From positions 61,625-125,624 of the forward strand of contig DASZHD010000028.1 of the NCBI GenBank assembly GCA_035938175.1: a DNA stretch of 64,000 nt. The letters run 5' to 3'. Position numbers and translations under genes: made by a program. This DNA comes from DASRDE01 sp035938175 (GTDB lineage Bacteria; Vulcanimicrobiota; Vulcanimicrobiia; Vulcanimicrobiales; Vulcanimicrobiaceae). The notes beneath the pieces are model-generated. The model was not told where the DNA came from and made no database searches. It saw nothing but the letters and a program-made list of their open reading frames with translations. The stretch's first letter is position 1. Each line of letters starts with the position of its first letter. Positions 58,860-64,000 of this stretch are shown here, in pieces.

Positions 58860-60425
58860 TTGAGCACTACCCTTGAGCGCATTTCGCCGTTTTCGAACGA
58901 GCCCATCAAAACCTACACCGATCCGGCAGACGTAGCCGCCATGCAAGCCGCGCTGGCGTCGGTGAAGTCGACGTTCGGCAAAACGTATCCGCTTGTAATC
59001 GACGGCGAACGGATCGATACGCAAAAGCATATTCCGTCGATCAATCCGGCGGACCCGGAGCAGACCGTGGGCAACGTCGCCGCCGCTTCGCTCCAGCAGG
59101 CCAACCGCGCTATCGAAATCGCGCACGAGCGCTTCGGTTCCTGGAAGCGGACGAGCGCGCAAGAGCGGGCGGACGTGCTGTTCAAAGCCGCGGCGCTGAT
59201 ACGCGAGCGGCGCTTCCATTTCAACGCGCTCCTCGTGTTTGAAGTCGGCAAAAGCTGGATAGAAGCAGACGCCGATACGGCTGAAGCGATCGATTTCTTG
59301 GAGTACTACGCTCGCGAAGCGCTGCGCTACGACGGAAAGCATCCGGTCACGCCGATCCCGGGCGAAGAGAATGAACTCCGGTATATTCCGCTTGGCGCCG
59401 GCGTCGTTATTCCGCCGTGGAATTTTGCGTTCGCGATCATGGCCGGCATGACGTCGGCGGCGGTCGTCACGGGAAATACCGTCGTGCTCAAACCGTCGAG
59501 CGATTCGGCCGTGATTGCGGCATGGTTCGTCGACTTGCTGCATGAGTGCGGCGTGCCGAACGGCGTGGTCAATTTCGTTCCGGGTAACGGCAGCGTCATC
59601 GGAGATGCGATCGTCGAACACCCGCTCACGCGCTTCATTTCGTTCACGGGCAGCAAGGAAGTCGGCCTGCGCGTCAACGAGCGTGCCGCCAAGACCGCGA
59701 AAGGCCAGAAGTGGATCAAACGCGTCGTCGCGGAGATGGGCGGCAAGGACGCGATCGTCGTTGCCGCGGATGCGGAGCTCGACAAAGCGGTCGACGGCGT
59801 CGCCGTCTCGGCGTTCGGTTTCCAGGGGCAGAAGTGCTCGGCTTGTTCCCGCGCGATCGTCGACGAGAAAATCTACGACGAGTTCGTGGAGAAGTTGAAG
59901 GCGCGCGTCGCGCAAATCACTGTCGGCGATCCGTCGGAAAAAACCAACTACATGGGCCCGGTAATCAACGAGCGGGCGATGAAGTCGATTCAGCAATACA
60001 TCGAAACCGGCAAGAAAGAAGGCCGTTTGGTTTACGGCGGCAACCGCGTGGGCGACAAGGGCTTCTTTTTGGAGCCGACGGTGATCGCCGATATTGCGCC
60101 CGGCGCCGTAATCGAGCAGGAAGAGATCTTCGGGCCCGTTCTCGCGCTCATCAAGGCACGCGATTATGACCACGCGCTGCAAATTGCCAACGACACCGAG
60201 TTCGGTTTGACCGGCGCCGTGTATACGACGGACGAGCAGAAGATCGAGCGCGCCAAAAACGAGTTCTTCGTCGGCAACCTGTACGTCAACCGCAAGTGTA
60301 CCGGCGCTCTGGTAGGCGGCAACCCCTTCGGCGGATTCAACATGTCCGGTACGGACAGCAAGGCCGGCGGTCACGACTACCTGTTGCTGTTCTTGCAAGC
60401 GAAATCGATTTCGCGCAAACGCTAA
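58860..60425 (+). CDS. pruA: L-glutamate gamma-semialdehyde dehydrogenase (1-pyrroline-5-carboxylate dehydrogenase)
   Basis: 521 residues from a TTG start, with ACGGAG at 58847-58852 seven bases upstream; the frame is open back to 58719, but 515-520 residues is the family length. Markers of the RocA/PruA branch: IPGEENELRYIPLGAGVVIPPWNF (pieces), catalytic Glu in VVAEMGGKDAI and catalytic Cys in FGFQGQKCSA. It oxidises glutamate semialdehyde from proline or arginine to glutamate. Monofunctional: no proline dehydrogenase domain. Confidence 0.93.
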   Translation: MSTTLERISPFSNEPIKTYTDPADVAAMQAALASVKSTFGKTYPLVIDGERIDTQKHIPSINPADPEQTVGNVAAASLQQANRAIEIAHERFGSWKRTSAQERADVLFKAAALIRERRFHFNALLVFEVGKSWIEADADTAEAIDFLEYYAREALRYDGKHPVTPIPGEENELRYIPLGAGVVIPPWNFAFAIMAGMTSAAVVTGNTVVLKPSSDSAVIAAWFVDLLHECGVPNGVVNFVPGNGSVIGDAIVEHPLTRFISFTGSKEVGLRVNERAAKTAKGQKWIKRVVAEMGGKDAIVVAADAELDKAVDGVAVSAFGFQGQKCSACSRAIVDEKIYDEFVEKLKARVAQITVGDPSEKTNYMGPVINERAMKSIQQYIETGKKEGRLVYGGNRVGDKGFFLEPTVIADIAPGAVIEQEEIFGPVLALIKARDYDHALQIANDTEFGLTGAVYTTDEQKIERAKNEFFVGNLYVNRKCTGALVGGNPFGGFNMSGTDSKAGGHDYLLLFLQAKSISRKR

Positions 60426-60486
60426 AAGGGGCGCCGTAATCATCCAGATCGTCCCGTACGCCACGGACGGCTGAGCGCCCAGGACC

Positions 60487-61659
60487 ATGAAGAACGACCT
60501 TCGTTTGCTGCACAAGGCGGACCGCCGCGTCCGCCTTGGGCATGCTTGGATATTCTCCAACGAAGTCGACATCGCGAAAACCCCGCTCACCGCGTTCTCG
60601 CCCGGCGACGTCGCCGTCGTAAAGGACGCGTACGGGAAACCGGTCGGAACGGCATATGTGAATCCCGGTGCGCTGATCTGCGCGCGCATGCTGACGAGTG
60701 ATGCAAAGGCCGTAATCGACGGCAACTGGTGGTTCGGGCGGGTTCGGCGAGCGCTGGACTTACGCGAGCGGCTCTATTCATCGCCACATTATCGCGCGGT
60801 ATATGCAGAATCGGACGGTTGCCCCGGCCTTATCGTAGATCGCTACGGCGACGTTCTGGTCGCGCAGCTCAACACTGCGGGCGTTGCCAAAATGCGCGAC
60901 GATGTGATCGGTGCGTTGGAGCGCGCATGTAAACCGCGCGGCATTCTGCTTCGCAGCGCCGCGACCGTGCGTCAGTTCGAGGGTATCGACGAATTCGACG
61001 AGCCGGTCGGCGATGTTCCCGACGTCGCCGACGTGTGCGAAGACAACGCCGTATTTTCAGCACCGCTGCGCAAAGGCCAAAAGACCGGATATTTTTTCGA
61101 CCAGCGCGATAACCGCTCGCGGCTTGCGCGCTACGTTCGGGACGCGCGCGTTCTCGACGTCTATTCGTACATCGGATCGTGGGCCGTCCGCGCGATGAAG
61201 TACGGCGCACAGAGCGCAACGTGCGTGGACAGCTCTGAATTGGCGCTGACGCATGCCGCCGAGAATGCGCGGCGTAACGCGGTGGAAATCGAAACGCAGC
61301 GCGGCGATGCAATCGAGACGATGGAGACCTTCGCCGCCGCCGGAAGGCGGTTCGATGTCGTAATCGTCGATCCGCCGTCGCTGATCAAGCGCCGCAAAGA
61401 CATCCAAGCCGGTCAAGCGATGTACGAGCGGCTGAACCGCGCAGCGCTTCGTGTCCTGGAACCCGGCGGCATTCTGGTATCTTGCTCGTGTTCGCACCAC
61501 CTGTCGCCTGAAATGCTTCAGCGGACCATACTGCAAGCCGCGAAGGATTGCGGCCGGCGCATGCAGATTCTAGAACGGCACGCGCATGCGCCCGACCACC
61601 CGATCCATCCGGCTATGCCGGAAACGGAATACTTGAAAGCGTTTTTCGTACGCGCTTAG
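60487..61659 (+). CDS. rlmI: RlmI-type SAM-dependent 23S rRNA methyltransferase
   Basis: 390 residues. N-terminal PUA-like domain (GHAWIFSNEVDI), then a linker strand domain ending in KTGYFFDQRDNR, and a Rossmann methyltransferase with VLDVYSYIGSWAV (SAM-binding) and VDPPS, plus SCSCSHH carrying the cytosine-directed Cys. Family members make m5C1962 in 23S rRNA; the site here is inferred. It lies 61 bases after pruA. Confidence 0.88.
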   Translation: MKNDLRLLHKADRRVRLGHAWIFSNEVDIAKTPLTAFSPGDVAVVKDAYGKPVGTAYVNPGALICARMLTSDAKAVIDGNWWFGRVRRALDLRERLYSSPHYRAVYAESDGCPGLIVDRYGDVLVAQLNTAGVAKMRDDVIGALERACKPRGILLRSAATVRQFEGIDEFDEPVGDVPDVADVCEDNAVFSAPLRKGQKTGYFFDQRDNRSRLARYVRDARVLDVYSYIGSWAVRAMKYGAQSATCVDSSELALTHAAENARRNAVEIETQRGDAIETMETFAAAGRRFDVVIVDPPSLIKRRKDIQAGQAMYERLNRAALRVLEPGGILVSCSCSHHLSPEMLQRTILQAAKDCGRRMQILERHAHAPDHPIHPAMPETEYLKAFFVRA

Positions 61660-61687
61660 CGGGGTTAGAAACCCTGTACCGGGATAC

Positions 61688-62065
61688 TTACTCGCGGTAG
61701 CAGATTTCGAGTTTGTTGCCGTCCGCGTCTTCGAAGAATGCGGCGTAATACCACGGAGATTCAGGGCTGTAGCTTTCCGGCGCTTCGAACGCCCGCGCGC
61801 CGGCGGCGCGCGCAATCTCGGCTAGGCGGTCAACCTCGCCGCGGCTCGAGGCGCGCAGCGCCACGCGCGATCCATCGGGCCGATGACCGCTATCGCGCAT
61901 CAACCCGAAGAATTCGCGATCGCGGCGTTTCGGCGCCTGATGATAGTTGATGTTCTCGCCGTCCTCGTCGACGTGCACATACCCCATCGCAGTCATCAAC
62001 GCATCGTAGAGCGGGCGCACCTTTTCGAGATCGGTAACACGAAGATCGATATGGTCGTAAAGCAT
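61688..62065 (-). CDS. VOC family protein, second gene of a small operon
   Basis: 125 residues: MLYDHIDLRVTDLEKVRPLY at the start and FFEDADGNKLEICYRE at the end, a single glyoxalase-fold unit with the final Glu metal position kept. The start lies two bases after the ABM gene, so co-translation is likely. Substrate unknown; the ABM plus VOC pairing suggests detoxification or quinone-type chemistry. Confidence 0.82.
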   Translation of the reverse strand: MLYDHIDLRVTDLEKVRPLYDALMTAMGYVHVDEDGENINYHQAPKRRDREFFGLMRDSGHRPDGSRVALRASSRGEVDRLAEIARAAGARAFEAPESYSPESPWYYAAFFEDADGNKLEICYRE

Positions 62066-62067
62066 GC

Positions 62068-62364
62068 TTAGTCCACCTCGTAATGCTCGACGTATTCGGG
62101 AAAATCCAAAAGGAATTGCGCATCGCGCGGATAGTAGCGAGCCTTGGCGATGTCGTCGCCGGCGAATTGAGCGATCGCTTCGTAAGAATCCCAAAACGAT
62201 AGTGTCGCGATGTGAGCGACGCCGTCCTCAATCCGCGTGAGGAGGTACGCACCACGATTGCCGGGAGTGGCCTTGTAGCCGGCAAGCCCCGTTTCGACGA
62301 CGTACTCGCGGTAGGCGGGCGCGTCAGCCGCTCGAACGCGTCCGCGCCAAATTCGGGCTATCAT
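62068..62364 (-). CDS. Antibiotic-biosynthesis-monooxygenase-like (ABM) protein
   Basis: 98 residues: MIARIWRGRVRAADAPAYRE then RGAYLLTRIEDGVAHIATLSFWDSYEAI (pieces), the ferredoxin-like ABM fold used by small heme- or quinone-processing enzymes. It follows the 44-residue ORF with one base between stop and start, and leads into the VOC gene. Confidence 0.8.
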   Translation of the reverse strand: MIARIWRGRVRAADAPAYREYVVETGLAGYKATPGNRGAYLLTRIEDGVAHIATLSFWDSYEAIAQFAGDDIAKARYYPRDAQFLLDFPEYVEHYEVD

Positions 62365-62365
62365 T

Positions 62366-62500
62366 TCAGATCAGCCGCGAAATGGGGAGCGCCAAAAGCG
62401 AGTCCCGTACCGCGCCCTCGCGGGGGCGCGGTACCGGCATTCGGAGCCGAAGCTCCACGTAGTCGTATACCAGCGGCAAGCAGCGCCTGCTTTCAACCAT
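62366..62500 (-). CDS. 44-residue ORF heading the ABM-VOC operon
   Basis: Minus-strand ATG at 62500 is preceded by GGAGAACGG at the correct spacing and 26 bases from a strong promoter start. The product, MVESRRCLPLVYDYVELR then a Pro/Arg-rich part, has no recognised family and its stop is one base from the ABM ATG. Either a small protein or a leader peptide that sets downstream translation. Confidence 0.55.
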   Translation of the reverse strand: MVESRRCLPLVYDYVELRLRMPVPRPREGAVRDSLLALPISRLI

Positions 62501-62518
62501 GATCCGTTCTCCTCGATT

Positions 62519-62525
62519 GGTAACC
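62519..62525. promoter_or_regulatory. GGTAAC site, downstream operator candidate
   Basis: GGTAACC at about +5 of the minus-strand transcript. It repeats the half-site found at 62549, 30 bases (three helical turns) away, so one protein could occupy both on one face of the DNA. Confidence 0.45.
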
Positions 62526-62532
62526 TATAACA

Positions 62533-62561
62533 ACGATATGACAGTTACGGTAACTTGTCAA
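62533..62561 (-). promoter_or_regulatory. Minus-strand promoter of the ORF-ABM-VOC operon
   Basis: On the minus strand TTGACA (62561-62556), 17 bases, TATCGT (62538-62533). The -35 is a perfect consensus. Predicted start near 62526, 26 bases before the 44-residue ORF. Confidence 0.82.
62543..62555. promoter_or_regulatory. AGTTACGGTAACT palindrome between -35 and -10
   Basis: A perfect 6-1-6 inverted repeat that fills the spacer of the minus-strand promoter and touches the -35 of the plus-strand promoter. Well placed to repress both. The repressor is not shown. Confidence 0.6.
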
Positions 62562-62583
62562 TACCGTTTGGTGGTGATATGAT
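62555..62583 (+). promoter_or_regulatory. Plus-strand promoter of the CGNR regulator gene
   Basis: TTGTCA (62555-62560), 17 bases, TATGAT (62578-62583). Its -35 overlaps the minus-strand -35 by five bases. The start would fall at about 62590, the first base of the GTG codon, so the mRNA looks leaderless. Confidence 0.72.
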
Positions 62584-62589
62584 GCAGGC

Positions 62590-63147
62590 GTGAGTGAGAT
62601 AGCTCCGGGCAAGCTGGACCTGGTGCGGCGCTTCCTTAATACGGTGAGCTTCGGGGCGGGAGAAGACGGGCTAAGCGGTCCGGACAAACTGCCGGAATGG
62701 TGCGCCGCGGAAGGGTTCGAATGCGGCAGCGACCTCTCGCGCCTTCGCGCGTTTCGCGAGGCGCTGCGGGCGGCTGCCCTCGCGAATGCGGGGCATGCCG
62801 ATCGAGTGCAGAGCTGGCAAGCGTTGAAGCCGTTTGCGGCTGAAAGCCGGTTCACATTAGAGGTAAGCGAGGACGGCACGCCCGAACTTCGCGCCGGCGG
62901 CGGCGATCCGGGCCGTGCGATCGCTACGTTGCTTGCCATAGTTTACGACTCGGTGCGCGACAAGACATGGCCCCGCTTCAAAGCGTGCATTGCCGGCGAT
63001 TGCCAGTGGGCGTTTTACGACGAGTCGAAGAACGGGTCGGGCACTTGGTGCAGTATGGCGGTCTGCGGCAACCGGTATAAGGCTCGACGGCGGCGGAGCC
63101 GCGAACAAAATACGACAAAAGCCACCGTGCGATCGACTCCAAATTAG
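62590..63147 (+). CDS. CGNR zinc-finger protein with ABATE-like N-terminal domain
   Basis: 185 residues from GTG. N-terminal part (RRFLNTVSFGAGEDGL and so on) is the stress-response ABATE domain; the C-terminus has the four-Cys CGNR zinc finger, C...C...C...CGNRYKARRRR, which is a DNA-binding element with a basic tail. Members are proposed transcription regulators often next to the operon they control. It faces the ORF-ABM-VOC operon across a 90-base shared control region. No Shine-Dalgarno is visible. Confidence 0.85.
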   Translation: MSEIAPGKLDLVRRFLNTVSFGAGEDGLSGPDKLPEWCAAEGFECGSDLSRLRAFREALRAAALANAGHADRVQSWQALKPFAAESRFTLEVSEDGTPELRAGGGDPGRAIATLLAIVYDSVRDKTWPRFKACIAGDCQWAFYDESKNGSGTWCSMAVCGNRYKARRRRSREQNTTKATVRSTPN

Positions 63148-63160
63148 TCTGTAACCGTGC

Positions 63161-63189
63161 TTGACATGGGTATTCCGTCGCGGTATGAT
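63161..63189 (+). promoter_or_regulatory. rRNA operon promoter
   Basis: TTGACA (63161-63166), 17 bases, TATGAT (63184-63189). Located 405 bases before the 16S gene; the perfect -35 fits a strong rRNA promoter. Confidence 0.85.
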
Positions 63190-63354
63190 GCTCGTCGTGA
63201 CTCTGACGCCTTTGCGCAGCGGTGACCTCCAGAAATGGTATGTCGTGCTGAGCTTGTCGAAGGGCGGCCCGCATGGGCCCGGCGTCGGCGTTCGTTCCTT
63301 GAAAACTGAACAGTGCAGTAGCGCATAAGTCTGTGGGTCTCTGAATCTGTAGAC

Positions 63355-63376
63355 AAGGCGCCGAAAGGCGTTTTTT
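63355..63376 (+). terminator. Terminator-like hairpin in the rRNA leader
   Basis: CGCC-GAAA-GGCG (63359-63370) continued by G-T wobbles, then TTTTTTG. If it were an efficient terminator, rRNA synthesis would need antitermination, which is normal for rRNA operons. Confidence 0.5.
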
Positions 63377-63501
63377 GTTTGCCGGTTTCTGAGAATTTTA
63401 ATCGGATACGCGAAGTCCCGTTCCACCGGGGTTTCGAACGGTCCGATCGTACAAACTTTATGACACCTTCGTTCCTCTGTGGCAAAGCGCGCAAGCGCGG
63501 A

Positions 63502-63521
63502 GTCCTGAGGTATCGAAGGGG
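63502..63521 (+). repeat. CTGAGGTATCGAAGGGG repeat in the rRNA leader
   Basis: A direct copy of the family found at 5521 and 27618, here inside transcribed leader. Confidence 0.7.
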
Positions 63522-63593
63522 ATAGATTCGCAATCTATCCTTATAAAGTCAGCGAACATTTGAGAGCCAACTAAAGACGGCTCCATAAAATTT

Positions 63594-64000
<407 letters not shown>

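Larger units (their letters stand above)
63190..63593 (+). promoter_or_regulatory. rRNA leader region
   Basis: About 400 bases with no supportable gene. It has a CCTTGAAAACTGAACAGTGCA segment similar to rRNA leader sequences of other bacteria (63297-63317), the hairpin CGCC-GAAA-GGCG plus TTTTTT (63359-63376), a CTGAGGTATCGAAGGGG repeat (63502-63521) and a 9-bp stem GGATAGATT-CGC-AATCTATCC (63520-63540). Processing stems for 16S would need the downstream partner, which is outside the window. Confidence 0.7.

Noticed and set aside
1..63593. tRNA genes in the intergenic gaps
   Set aside because: I saw no cloverleaf or GGTTCGANTCC-type T-arm with acceptor pairing in any gap.

Overview
The window is a GC-rich bacterial chromosome segment built around the ribosomal-protein supercluster, and it runs into the first ~400 bases of a 16S rRNA gene at its right edge. 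The gene style (frequent GTG/TTG starts, sedolisin-type lipoprotein, copper-amine-oxidase-like stalk protein, many small exported proteins, CTGAGG-type intergenic repeats, no rpmD) and the 16S 5' end suggest a deep-branching, poorly cultured phylum. Candidatus Eremiobacterota (WPS-2) is my best guess. This is inference from memory of such genomes and could be settled by placing the 16S and ribosomal proteins in a tree.

Layout. 1-6496: accessory membrane genes (monocarboxylate-type Na+ symporter with its DUF3311 partner, EamA transporter, alpha/beta hydrolase, two prepilin-like proteins coupled to an acyltransferase, a repeat-rich gap, a small polytopic protein). 6527-11351: str operon rpsL-rpsG-fusA-tuf-rpsJ with a consensus promoter and a terminator. 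11447-18900: first interrupting block (DUF5654 protein, PAS/GAF/PP2C/anti-sigma-like regulator, SRPBCC protein, glutaryl-CoA dehydrogenase-like enzyme, a repeat-bearing exported protein, a small exported protein). 18910-32140: S10/spc operon from rplC to rpsM, including secY, adk, map, infA and rpmJ, with its own promoter, a candidate leader attenuator and a terminator. 32205-47942: second interrupting block (cyclase-STAND ATPase, DUF72, penicillin-acylase-like enzyme, MalT-like ATPase coupled to an HD-GYP protein, sedolisin lipoprotein, nucleotidyltransferase, MFS transporter, stalk-domain protein, beta-propeller lipoprotein). 47998-50709: alpha operon remainder rpsK-rpsD-rpoA-rplQ with its own promoter and a highly structured leader. 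50750-55158: trpD-trpC-trpF-trpB-trpA. 55151-62500: exported DsrE-like protein, membrane-GAF protein, GNAT, VOC protein, pruA-type dehydrogenase, RlmI-type methyltransferase, and a small VOC/ABM operon. 62519-63147: a compact divergent control region and its CGNR-type regulator. 63161-64000: rRNA promoter, ~400-nt leader and 16S start.

The translation genes form three transcription units, each starting with a near-consensus sigma70-type promoter with a 17-bp spacer and two of them closing with a visible intrinsic terminator. A short repeat family built on CTGAGG(T/A)ATCGAAGGG sits in gaps, including gaps inside the ribosomal operons. The most interesting regulatory unit I see is at 62366-63147. 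There, two opposing promoters share one -35 region, two GGTAAC sites lie 30 bp apart, and one side appears to produce a leaderless mRNA for a zinc-finger regulator.
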